Shown here in pieces: positions 27,318-35,844 of a DNA stretch of 64,000 bases. Where the stretch lies: contig NZ_JABBPK010000001.1 in the NCBI RefSeq assembly GCF_012933555.1, forward strand, positions 3,388,001 through 3,452,000, written 5' to 3'. The stretch comes from Niallia alba (GTDB lineage Bacteria; Bacillota; Bacilli; Bacillales; Cytobacillaceae). Position 1 is the stretch's first letter. The number at the start of each line of letters is the position of its first letter. A model generated the notes under the pieces. That model had not been told where the DNA came from and ran no database searches. It worked only from the letters and a program-made list of their open reading frames with translations. A program made the translations under genes and the position numbers.

Positions 27318-28460
27318 TTAGTGGTTTCTTTCCATTAATTTAGTTGTAGATAGTGCCATGATTTTTATCCCATGTAGTAAGCTATTTAGCTGAAAATGCA
27401 TGTCAGGATGGTGTAAACCTGGCTGCAAATCAGTACCTAATCCGATCATGGTTGTTTGAAGTTGTTCATTTACTTTTGCATAATAATGAAAATCTTCGCC
27501 TCCAGGTGTTATTGGTGGTTTTACAAGCCCTTCTTTCCCAAGTATATCTTTAATGCTTCTTGCTACTATTTCCTCCATCCATTTATTAGGACTTGCTGCT
27601 GGCATTTCGGATAATAGTTCTAATTCTATTCTTGCTCCATTTGCCTCTCCTGCTAGTTTTACTTGGCTCTCTAATCTGGAAATTAATTGAGCCATCGCTT
27701 CATTGGTTTGGGCACGAACATCGATCCCAAACTCGGCATAATCTGGGATAATGTTGAAATTTTTCCCTCCTGCTTGTGCAAAAGTTAATTTTGCGGATGC
27801 TGGAATGATCGGATTTAAAGGAATAGAACGGATCGCCACATTGATTGCTGTAAGACTATCGATTACATTTATACCTAAGTGAGGTCTTGCTGCATGTGCC
27901 TGCATTCCATATATTTTCCCTTTAAAGCTTGCTGCTGCACCATGATAAATAGCAGGAGAGCATTCGCCAAATCTCATTTCTTGAATTGGCCGTACATGCA
28001 GTCCTAATAAATAATCCACATCATCTAAAAGCCCCTTATTAATAAAAGAAATTGCCCCTGCACCAGTCTCTTCGGCCGGCTGAAAAAGAGACTTAATCTT
28101 TCCTTTTGGTTCAAAACCCAATTCCTTCAGACATCTTAAAGTAAAAAGTAAAATAGTTGTATGTGCATCATGACCGCATGAATGATTTGCTTTCCATTTC
28201 CCGTTAACTTGTTGCCATAATGCGTCCATATCTGCTCGAAGGCCAACGACAGGAGCATTACCTTCTCCCCATACACCTACAATACCAGTTTGATCATTAA
28301 ATAATTCATAAGAGATTGATAATTTCTCTAGTTCATTCTTTATAAATTGAGTTGTTTTAACTTCCTCCCAACTTATTTCTGCATTATTATGAAGAAACTG
28401 GTACATTTCTATTATATTTTCCTTTTGCCTATCTACCCAGCCGTCAATTTGCTCGCGCAT
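27318..28460 (-). CDS. M20-family amidohydrolase (probable N-acyl-L-amino acid hydrolase)
   Basis: A 380-residue metallopeptidase of the M20D/IAA-hydrolase type. Metal-binding motifs are GLRADMDAL (about 73-81), HSCGHDAH (93-100), the catalytic PAEETGAGA (129-136) and a C-terminal TPGGEDFHYYA. The dimerisation domain starts near residue 180. It lies last in an operon with an N-acylamino-acid racemase and a COG3375 acyltransferase, a set described in Geobacillus where the hydrolase removes succinate from N-succinyl-L-amino acids. The N-acyl-L-amino acid substrate here is inferred from that context. Confidence 0.85.
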   Translation of the reverse strand: MREQIDGWVDRQKENIIEMYQFLHNNAEISWEEVKTTQFIKNELEKLSISYELFNDQTGIVGVWGEGNAPVVGLRADMDALWQQVNGKWKANHSCGHDAHTTILLFTLRCLKELGFEPKGKIKSLFQPAEETGAGAISFINKGLLDDVDYLLGLHVRPIQEMRFGECSPAIYHGAAASFKGKIYGMQAHAARPHLGINVIDSLTAINVAIRSIPLNPIIPASAKLTFAQAGGKNFNIIPDYAEFGIDVRAQTNEAMAQLISRLESQVKLAGEANGARIELELLSEMPAASPNKWMEEIVARSIKDILGKEGLVKPPITPGGEDFHYYAKVNEQLQTTMIGLGTDLQPGLHHPDMHFQLNSLLHGIKIMALSTTKLMERNH

Positions 28461-28487
28461 TTTTCCCCTCCTAGTTTATGCACCTCG

Positions 28488-29312
28488 TTATTCAGCTTGT
28501 ATTGTTTTGCTAAAACAAGCGACTTTGCCTAAGCTTACAATATAATAATTCACTGGTTCATTTGTCTTTTGAAAAGAATGAATGATATATCCCATTTCAA
28601 ACAAGTGATTACATGCATTTCGTAGCATGATGCGCCATTTTTTTGCTATCGCAATGTCTCTTTCTTTTATTGTATGTATGTTATTTGGAACAGGAACCTT
28701 ATAGAATTCTGCCTTTTTGGAAATTGATTCTACGAATAATGGCACAGGAATATCTGCCGCCATTTCCCAAGTAACAATCGATTGAATTTGCTCCTCCGCC
28801 GGAATATTATTAACAGATTTCCCCTTAAGACTCCACTCTAATAAAAAACGGTCTGAAGGAAGACCACTATTTAATTCATCGTCCATTATTCCATAATGAT
28901 CGGAATAATATGTTTTGACTGTTCCTCCTAATTTTGCAATATTAAGAAAGGCATTACGTGATTCTAGCGGATCAAAAGTCCAGATAATTTTTTTATAGCC
29001 ACGCTCCAAAGCTAATTCTTTTTGTTTAACTTTCATTTTAAAGCCCAATCCAGCATTTCTTTCCTTATCCTTTACTGCCATCATATGTGACACCAAATAT
29101 ACTTCATTTTGATGAAAGCCAGGAAAACCATAGCAAAAACCGACTAATTCTTTCTTGAGAAAAGCCCCTATAATGATCCCTCCATTATGAAGGGAGGCAA
29201 CCAAAAATGGAAAAGGCATCGTATTCTTCTTCCCCCAAATTAAATCTTGAAAAACAACCACCATTTGGATTTCATCTTTTGCGGTCACTTCTCTTATCAT
29301 ATAAGGTTTCAC
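28488..29312 (-). CDS. COG3375-type GNAT acyltransferase (probable amino acid N-acyltransferase)
   Basis: A 274-residue protein with the GNAT fold in its N-terminal half: IREVTAKDEIQMVVVFQDLIW, GAFLKKELVGFCYGFPGF, VYLVSHMMAVKDKERNAGLGFKMKVKQKELALERGYKKIIWTFDPL, where the ERNAGLGFKMK segment corresponds to the acyl-CoA-binding loop. The C-terminal half is family-specific. In the Geobacillus pathway the homologue succinylates D-amino acids, giving substrates for the racemase encoded just upstream. It starts at a GTG (29312) with AAGGGGAGA upstream. Confidence 0.82.
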   Translation of the reverse strand: MKPYMIREVTAKDEIQMVVVFQDLIWGKKNTMPFPFLVASLHNGGIIIGAFLKKELVGFCYGFPGFHQNEVYLVSHMMAVKDKERNAGLGFKMKVKQKELALERGYKKIIWTFDPLESRNAFLNIAKLGGTVKTYYSDHYGIMDDELNSGLPSDRFLLEWSLKGKSVNNIPAEEQIQSIVTWEMAADIPVPLFVESISKKAEFYKVPVPNNIHTIKERDIAIAKKWRIMLRNACNHLFEMGYIIHSFQKTNEPVNYYIVSLGKVACFSKTIQAE

Positions 29313-29332
29313 TTTATTTGTTCTCCCCTTAA

Positions 29333-30457
29333 CTATATAGATAGATTAGGATATACCTTCTTCGAAATCATATGTTGATTAATCACTTCTTCGTTTAAGT
29401 CGAATCCAATACCAGCTCCTGAGGGCACATCTATTTTTCCTGGGGTAGACAATGTGACTTCTGGACAGATGATATCCTTTTTCCAGTATCGATTGGAAGC
29501 AGATGTATCTCCTGCTATAGTAAAGGCTGGGAGTGTTGTAATCGCGATATTATGCGCTCTGCCAATACCGCCTTCCAGCATTCCTCCACACCATACAGGG
29601 ATACCATGTTTTTCACATAAATCATGAATTTTCTTCGATTCGGTCAATCCACCAACACGGCCAATCTTAATATTAATAATTTTACAACTTCCTAATTCAA
29701 TCGCTTTTCGCGCATCTTCTACGGAATGAATACTTTCATCTAGACATATTGGTGTAGCAAGCTCGCTCTGTAGGATAGAATGGTCAATAATATCATCATA
29801 TGCTAACGGCTGTTCAATCATCATCAATTTAAGTGGATCTAATTCTTTGATTCTTTCAATGTCTGCTAATGTATACGCAGAGTTAGCATCCGCCATTAAC
29901 GGTATTTCATATCCAAAAGTCTGTCTTATTTTCGTTAAAGGCTCCAAATCATAACCAGGTTTAATTTTTACTTTGATTTTTTTATAGCCCTCTGACAAAA
30001 AACGATCCACCTTTGATAAAAGCATCTCTGTAGTAGGTTCAATTCCAATGCTAACCCCTACATCAATCGAAGTTTGTACACCACCAAGTGCTTTAGAAAG
30101 AGAAATACCTAATTTCTTACTATATAAATCCCATATCGCTCCTTCTAAAGCTGCTTTTGCCATATTATTTCTTCTGATAGGAGCGAATCTTTTTGAAACT
30201 TCATCTGGATGATTTATTTCTTCTTTTAACAAGAGTGGTATCAAAAACTCATTTAACATGTAAATGACTGTTCCAGTCGTTTCCTCATTATAAGTAGGAT
30301 CAGGTAAAGCGACAGACTCTCCATAGCCAATGTGCTCTCCACTATATATTTTAATTATAAGAAAATCCTTCTCTAACAGTTTGCCAAAGCTCGTCTCAAA
30401 AGGACTAACCAACGGCATTTTTACATGCTGAACTTCTATTTTATCGATTTGCACCAT
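29333..30457 (-). CDS. N-acylamino acid racemase / o-succinylbenzoate synthase-like enolase
   Basis: The 374-residue enolase-superfamily protein has the MLE-type layout: lid domain with FETSFGKL, barrel with the KxK acid-base pair in KIKVKIKPG (Lys164 most likely), metal ligands Asp190, Glu215 and Asp240, and the opposite lysine Lys264 in NIKIGRVGG, then GGMLEGGIGRAHN. This is the OSBS/NSAR group. The absence of menaquinone genes nearby, together with the GNAT and M20 partners, favours N-succinylamino-acid racemase activity: D-amino acid to N-acyl, racemised, then released as L-amino acid. Confidence 0.85.
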   Translation of the reverse strand: MVQIDKIEVQHVKMPLVSPFETSFGKLLEKDFLIIKIYSGEHIGYGESVALPDPTYNEETTGTVIYMLNEFLIPLLLKEEINHPDEVSKRFAPIRRNNMAKAALEGAIWDLYSKKLGISLSKALGGVQTSIDVGVSIGIEPTTEMLLSKVDRFLSEGYKKIKVKIKPGYDLEPLTKIRQTFGYEIPLMADANSAYTLADIERIKELDPLKLMMIEQPLAYDDIIDHSILQSELATPICLDESIHSVEDARKAIELGSCKIINIKIGRVGGLTESKKIHDLCEKHGIPVWCGGMLEGGIGRAHNIAITTLPAFTIAGDTSASNRYWKKDIICPEVTLSTPGKIDVPSGAGIGFDLNEEVINQHMISKKVYPNLSI

Positions 30458-30556
30458 TTCACGCCCTTTTCATCAAGTCTCTTTATTCTATTTTAATAGT
30501 TATTTGAATTTTGTGTGTAAATTTATTTAAAAAGTCGAAATATCTTAGAAAAAGTT

Positions 30557-30619
30557 TATAGCTATTACTCGCAGCCTAAATACACAAAAGTGTGCTTACA
30601 CAGAGTAAACACACTTTGT
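30557..30619 (-). other. R1 end remnant and strong stem-loop after the broken regulator gene
   Basis: CGCAGCCTAAATACAC (about 30570-30585) is an isolated R1 arm. Next to it CAAAGTGTGTTTAC (minus strand) pairs with GTGTAAGCACACTTTTG in a stem-loop at 30584-30619, 13 bases past the regulator stop. It probably ended the glycan-operon transcript. The rest of 30458-30631 shows nothing else clear. Confidence 0.55.
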
Positions 30620-30631
30620 ATATCATTATAT

Positions 30632-30753
30632 TTATTTGGCCATTTTATTGATAACATACTTTCCTGGTGTTATTCCTTCATACTGCTTAAAAATCCTTAT
30701 AAAAGTATTAACATTTTTACACCCTACCATTTCGCCAACTTCTGATACCATAT
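30632..30753 (-). pseudogene. AraC-type regulator, C-terminal fragment (cut by IS4 element A)
   Basis: Minus-strand translation reads MVSEVGEMVGCKNVNTFIRI and then FKQYEGITPGKYVINKMAK to a stop at 30632. This is the second helix-turn-helix and signature of an AraC domain (FKxYxGITPxxY). It continues in frame from the fragment at 32159-33294 when the IS and one copy of the 9-bp duplication are removed. Without its own start it cannot be expressed as a regulator. Confidence 0.9.
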
Positions 30754-32158
30754 CACTAGCGTCGCATTAAAATAATACAACGCCTTCCGGAAATCTGAAT
30801 TTTCTGTAATATTAATGATACACAAAAAAATCCTTTATAATGGTTGGACGGTAGTAAACCATCCAAATCCAACATAAAGGACATAAGCATGGATAAGTTT
30901 ACACGAAAAACATCATTTGAACAATGGTTTTCACCGATTTCCTCCACAAAACTTGAAGAATTGGTTGAAACCCATCAATTAAATTACTATACAAAGAAGC
31001 TACACATCGCTTCATTCCTGAAATTACTGCTGTTTGCGCAGCTGAATGAAACCGAAAGTCTGCGTGCTGTCAGTGATACATTGTTTTCAGACGACCTACA
31101 AAAAGCAACGAATTTGGAATCGATTAGCTTTTCACAATTAGGACGTCGATTAAATCAAGTACCGACAGAGGTGTTCCAGCAGGTGTTTCTAGATTTAGTC
31201 GCGCAAATTCATGAGAAAACGGATTTTGATAAGCGACGTAAAATGACAACACCACTGAAAATCATCGACTCGAGTACGTTGCCACTGAATTTGAACAATC
31301 ATAAATGGGCTAAGTTCCGCAAAACAAAGTCAGGCATTAAGCTTCATTTACGTCTTGTTTACTTAGAAAAGGGTTGTTCCTATCCAGACAAAGCGGTGTT
31401 AACGAATGCGATCGAACATGATCGAGGTCAGCTAGAAGTACTCGTTGACGACAAAGAGTGCATGTACGTCTTTGACCGTGGCTACTTGGATTACGAGCGA
31501 TTCGACCGCATGACCGACGATGGTTACTTCTTCGTTTCACGCTTGCGGAAAAACGCTGTAACTCATCAAATCGAGGAATTTGATCTTCCAAAAGATTCAA
31601 CCGTTTTATCAGATGAAATGATTTCCTTGGGCACAGCACAAAGTCGAGCAGGTAATGAATTCAGACAATTGAAAGTGTTGGATTCAAAAGGAAATGAGTT
31701 ACACCTCATAACGAATCGCTTCGACTTGAGTGCAGATGAAATCGCTGAATTGTATAAATCACGCTGGGCAATCGAGCTGTTTTTCAAGTGGATGAAGCAA
31801 CATTTAAACATCAAAAAGTTCTACGGACAAAGCGAACAAGCTGTGCATAATCAAGTGTACATCGCGATGATCGTCTACTGTTTACATGTACTGGCTCAGC
31901 TGAGTACAAATAGTTCACGGACGTACTTACAAATCAGTCGGTGGCTAAAAGCAGCACCCTGGAAACCAGCACGTATTTGGATTCGAAAAATAGCAGGAAG
32001 AGCTGTCCCGTAAAGGTTTAACCGTTTCTGTCGCCCTCGCCAAAGGTTATAGTAAAAAAATGGATGATTACTACCTCTGTTCGCGTGTCTTCGTTTTTCT
32101 TCTCAAACGGGAATATCAGAAAACAGAATATTCAGTTAGAATTTATGCGACGTTAGTG
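30754..32158 (+). mobile_element. IS4-family insertion sequence A (IS4Bsu1-like)
   Basis: A 1405-bp element with imperfect inverted ends CACTAGCGTCGCATTAAA and CACTAACGTCGCATAAA (right end reverse-complemented). It is flanked by a perfect 9-bp duplication ATACCATAT at 30745-30753 and 32159-32167. It carries one intact transposase gene. Length, ends and duplication size resemble IS4Bsu1-type elements. It interrupts the AraC domain of the regulator. Confidence 0.93.
30889..32013 (+). CDS. IS4-family transposase, element A
   Basis: A 374-residue DDE transposase. The N-terminal domain starts MDKFTRKTSFEQWFSP. The catalytic aspartates are in LKIIDSSTLPL and MYVFDRGYLDYERFD, and the glutamate is in YKSRWAIELFFKWMKQHL, the IS4 YREK-type signature. 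I chose the ATG at 30889 (SD AAAGGA seven bases upstream); a TTG 15 codons earlier lacks one. The protein is clearly related to the transposase of element B, with the catalytic region nearly identical and the N-terminal third diverged, so these are two different IS. Confidence 0.93.
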   Translation: MDKFTRKTSFEQWFSPISSTKLEELVETHQLNYYTKKLHIASFLKLLLFAQLNETESLRAVSDTLFSDDLQKATNLESISFSQLGRRLNQVPTEVFQQVFLDLVAQIHEKTDFDKRRKMTTPLKIIDSSTLPLNLNNHKWAKFRKTKSGIKLHLRLVYLEKGCSYPDKAVLTNAIEHDRGQLEVLVDDKECMYVFDRGYLDYERFDRMTDDGYFFVSRLRKNAVTHQIEEFDLPKDSTVLSDEMISLGTAQSRAGNEFRQLKVLDSKGNELHLITNRFDLSADEIAELYKSRWAIELFFKWMKQHLNIKKFYGQSEQAVHNQVYIAMIVYCLHVLAQLSTNSSRTYLQISRWLKAAPWKPARIWIRKIAGRAVP

Positions 32159-33294
32159 ATACCATATATTTACCTGATTTCAATAAATCCTTGGATTTTT
32201 CTACCTTCAGCTGGTTTACATAATTTTTAAAAGAAGACTTCAAATGATCTTTGATCAACTTGCTTACATAGGATTCACTTAATTGAAAATGATCTGCAAC
32301 TTCCCCTAAGGAAAGATCGTTTGTGTAATTATCTTGAATATAACTGATAACACTTTCTACAGTTGAAAGTTTAAGAGAATGTTTTTCTCCTAGAAGAAGC
32401 ATTAACTCATTGAAAATATCGATAAAGGTGCTCTTTAAAATCTCAATATCGGTACTGTTCAAATGAAAAAACAAAGCCTTATTCTCTTTCAAAAAATCGC
32501 CAAACGGTAAATTAAATTTATTCAAGATTCTTTTTAATGTGTTGATAAGGGCATTTCTAAAATCATAAATACTAAATATATCCATGCTTTCTTCTCTAAA
32601 ATTTGTTTCGACAATCTCCTTTATCAGTTTTTCAGCTTGCTTCAAGTCTCTTTTCTGCATAAAATTTATTAAAATACTTTCCGTCTCCACACTATAGAAG
32701 TATTCTTTTTCAGACGTTAAAGGAACATTGCTGGTACATAAACATTTTGTATCGATAAAAGAATATTTCTGTTCCATAAGCTGAAAAGATGACTTAAATA
32801 TTTCTGGTAAATCTATTAACGAAGAAAAAGCTTGCGAGAGGGTAAAAGTTATTTCTATTCCTAATTCTTGCTCTATTCTATGAATCATTCTATTTAACAT
32901 CTCTAAAATAAGATGCTGATTTTTTTCTGCAAAAAATAAGCAAAAATGTTGATAATCAATCGGAAATGATATGAATTTTTGGTTGGGATCTTTGTCATTA
33001 AATAAAGCTAATACTTTTTTTCTTAATGTCAAAATATTGCCTTCACTTAAAGTTGATTCCCACTCTGAAATTCCCTCCATTGATACAATTGCAAGAATTC
33101 CACCGTCACGGAATGGATCTAACTGAAGAAGATTCAATCTTTTCTCTATAAACTGCTTATCATAATTTTCATAAATGATATTCTTTAAAAAGTTCTCTTG
33201 TAAATCGCTTAATGAGCTTTCTTGCAATTGCACTAAATTTTTATTGATTTTATTTATATCATGAATATTAGAGATAATATAATCTAGTTCATTT
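32159..33294 (-). pseudogene. AraC-type regulator, middle fragment between two IS4 elements
   Basis: This segment encodes the cytoplasmic central domain (YENYDKQFIEKRLNLLQLDP ... GILAIVSMEG) and the first part of the AraC DNA-binding domain (SLGEVADHFQLSESYVSKLI, then VNQLKVEKSKDLLKSGKYMV). Both ends are IS insertion points. A GTG at 33233 gives a 365-residue frame that runs into element A and stops there, so a truncated protein without the second HTH is conceivable but unlikely to bind its site normally. Confidence 0.88.
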
Positions 33295-34697
33295 CACTAG
33301 TGTTGCGTTAATTTAATTTAACTATTAAAAATACTTGAAATGTTCAATTTTATCATTTTATGCAAAGAAAAAGTCCTTTATAATGGATAAGTTAGGTGGT
33401 AACCCGTCCAAATCCACTAAAAAGGACTATCGCATGGACAAGATTACACGAAAAACTTCATTTGGACAATGGTTTTCACCAATAAATCTTCAATTATTTG
33501 AAGAAAACGTGAAAACGTTGAAATTAGATTTCTATACGAAAAAACTAACGACAGAGTCATTTCTAAAATTATTACTTTTTGCGCAGCTAGAAGAAGTCGA
33601 AAGTCTGCATGCGCTGAGCGATTGTCTTTTCGATGATCAACTGCAAAAGGGCATTGATCTTGATTCTATCAGTATTTCCCAACTCTCACGCCGTTTAAAT
33701 GGCATGAATCCAGACTTATTCCAAAAGCTTTTCCTTGATTTAGTTTCACAAATTCATGCCAAAACGCACAACACGAAACTTGTGATGCCATTAAAAATCA
33801 TTGATTCAAGCACATTGCCTCTCAATTTGACTAATCATAAATGGGCAAAATTCCGCAAAACAAAAGCGGGTGTTAAATTGCACTTACGCCTTGTGTTTAT
33901 GGAAAAAGGTATATCCTATCCCGAAAAGGCCATTATGACAACGGCCAAAGAACATGACCGCGGTCAGCTTGAAGTAATGGTTGATGACAAGGAATGTATG
34001 TATGTGTTTGACCGTGGTTACTTAGACTACGAACGCTTTGATCGGATGACAGATGACGGCTACTTTTTCCTTTCTAGGCTGCGAAAAAACGCAGTCATAC
34101 GGGAGGTTTACGATTTTAAACTACCCGAGAATACATCTGTTTTGTCGGATCAAATGGTGTTGATTGGTACGACGCAAAACCGTGCCGAAAATTACTTTCG
34201 TCTTCTAAAAGTGATTGATTCAAAAGGAAATGAGCTTCATTTAATCACAAATCGTTTTGATTTAAGTGCTGAAGAAATCTCAAAGATGTATAAATCACGC
34301 TGGGCGATTGAGTTATTTTTCAAATGGATTAAACAACATCTCCATATCAAAAAGTTTTACGGCCAAAGCGAATGGGCAATTCAGAATCAAGTGTTTATCG
34401 CACTTATTGTTTTTTGCCTGCATGTTCTCGCACAAATCGAGACAAAAAGTAAACGAAAAACCCTACAAATTAGCCGATATTTACGGGCAGCTTTGTGGAA
34501 ACCAGCACATATTTGGCTTCGAAAGATTGAAGGAAAAACCATTCCTTAATAAACAAATTGTCGTCGTCTCTTAAGTCTAATTGTGAAAAAATTTCCAAAT
34601 GGATGGATCCACCTTTAGTTGGGTATTTACTTTTTTGGCTCTTAACAGGGGACATATTTAAACTGAATATTCTAACAACATTTATGCAACACTAGTG
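33295..34697 (+). mobile_element. IS4-family insertion sequence B (related to A)
   Basis: A 1403-bp element with ends CACTAGTGTTGCGTTAA and CACTAGTGTTGCATAAA (right end reverse-complemented). It is flanked by a perfect 9-bp duplication AGTTCATTT at 33286-33294 and 34698-34706. It lies in the same orientation as element A, 1136 bases away, and carries an intact but distinct transposase gene. Confidence 0.93.
33434..34549 (+). CDS. IS4-family transposase, element B
   Basis: A 371-residue DDE transposase starting MDKITRKTSFGQWFSP, with aspartates in LKIIDSSTLPL and MYVFDRGYLDYERFD and the glutamate in YKSRWAIELFFKWIKQHLH. The ATG at 33434 has AAAGGA seven bases upstream; starts further up in frame belong to the IS leader. 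Compared with element A the central domain is conserved and residues 20-130 differ widely, so neither arose from the other by a recent transposition. Confidence 0.93.
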   Translation: MDKITRKTSFGQWFSPINLQLFEENVKTLKLDFYTKKLTTESFLKLLLFAQLEEVESLHALSDCLFDDQLQKGIDLDSISISQLSRRLNGMNPDLFQKLFLDLVSQIHAKTHNTKLVMPLKIIDSSTLPLNLTNHKWAKFRKTKAGVKLHLRLVFMEKGISYPEKAIMTTAKEHDRGQLEVMVDDKECMYVFDRGYLDYERFDRMTDDGYFFLSRLRKNAVIREVYDFKLPENTSVLSDQMVLIGTTQNRAENYFRLLKVIDSKGNELHLITNRFDLSAEEISKMYKSRWAIELFFKWIKQHLHIKKFYGQSEWAIQNQVFIALIVFCLHVLAQIETKSKRKTLQISRYLRAALWKPAHIWLRKIEGKTIP

Positions 34698-35689
34698 AGT
34701 TCATTTTTTATATACTCTTCTGTATTATTCTTTTTTTCACCGCTTTTTATGTTTTTGATAATTTCTTCAATCGGTGAATACGATTTTCTACTTAAGATTG
34801 TAGTTAGAATGAAACCGAGCAGAAGTAATACGAACAAAATTATTGCTATGCTCTTAATGGTATGAATCGGTAACCCTATTCCTTTATGTACATTCGTTAT
34901 ATATAAATAATTAATTGTTGGTATCGCATTGGAACCCTTTTGATAGCCATCATAATCATTTAATGAACGAGAAACAATTTGATTTTCATGCGTATTTTCC
35001 ACTGGTAAAAAACTAGATAGTATGTTTTCCCCTCTATTTGCGGTAGAGGCTAAGGTAGACTCATTGACAATCCCAAAAATACCATTCTCATCTGGTAAAT
35101 TCGTCATTAACAAGTCCTTTTTCTCCCATACAATAAAAAAGTAAAGGTTTTGCTTTTCCTGATGATAATAGATTTTATGAACAATGATTAATTTGTCATT
35201 TGCATCATAGCATTGTAAATCATTGTTTCCTTCCGAACCCATAAATCCTTTTAATTTCTCCAAATTCTTATCCATATGAATAAATTTCATGTAGTCTTTA
35301 AACAAAAAATAACCATCAGAGCTCGTTACATCTGTCCCAAAATCTTTTAAAACAGCAAGATTAAACCCTAATTGATCATTCGAAAAATGATTGCCTGTTA
35401 ACTCATTAAACAATTTACTATATGTATTGTAATCAAACTGATTCTTTTCTAAGAACTCCACAATAACATCTTGTTGGGATAGCAGCTTGACCACATTTAA
35501 CGAAACATCTAAACGATAGTCAATTATATTACTTTCCCTTTCAAGAAACATTTCATTTAATTTATCCAATTCTAGCCTATTCTGGGAATACTCTTGGGAA
35601 ATTGTAACAAATAGAATGATAGAAGTATAAATAATGATAACAACGGAGAATGACAGAAAAATTTTCTTAAAGATAGTTTTCCGAAACAT
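34698..35689 (-). pseudogene. AraC-type regulator, N-terminal membrane-sensor fragment
   Basis: The fragment encodes the start of the regulator: a membrane helix (IFLSFSVVIIIYTSIILFVT, about residues 10-29), an extracytoplasmic domain of some 240 residues, a second helix (IAIILFVLLLLGFILTTIL, near 285) and a linker. It runs into element B and stops shortly after. Joined to the other two fragments it makes a 743-residue YesS/YtdP-like protein. It is the gene after the GH38 gene, so it presumably sensed extracellular sugar and controlled this operon. Confidence 0.9.
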
Positions 35690-35788
35690 TATATCCCCCT
35701 CTTTTTGTTATTATTCAACTTATATTTGTGCGATTATAATGAAAAACAATATGTTAGAAGAGGTCGCTAAACTCACGGTTAAAGACGA

Positions 35789-35821
35789 TTAATAGGTGGA
35801 GAAACTGTTTCCACCTATTAA
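35789..35821 (-). other. stem-loop between GH38 gene and regulator
   Basis: TTAATAGGTGGA and TCCACCTATTAA form 12-base arms around nine bases. No T run follows on the minus strand, so it may protect or process the mRNA rather than terminate it. Confidence 0.6.
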
Positions 35822-35844
35822 TCTCTTGTAATTAATTATTACCC

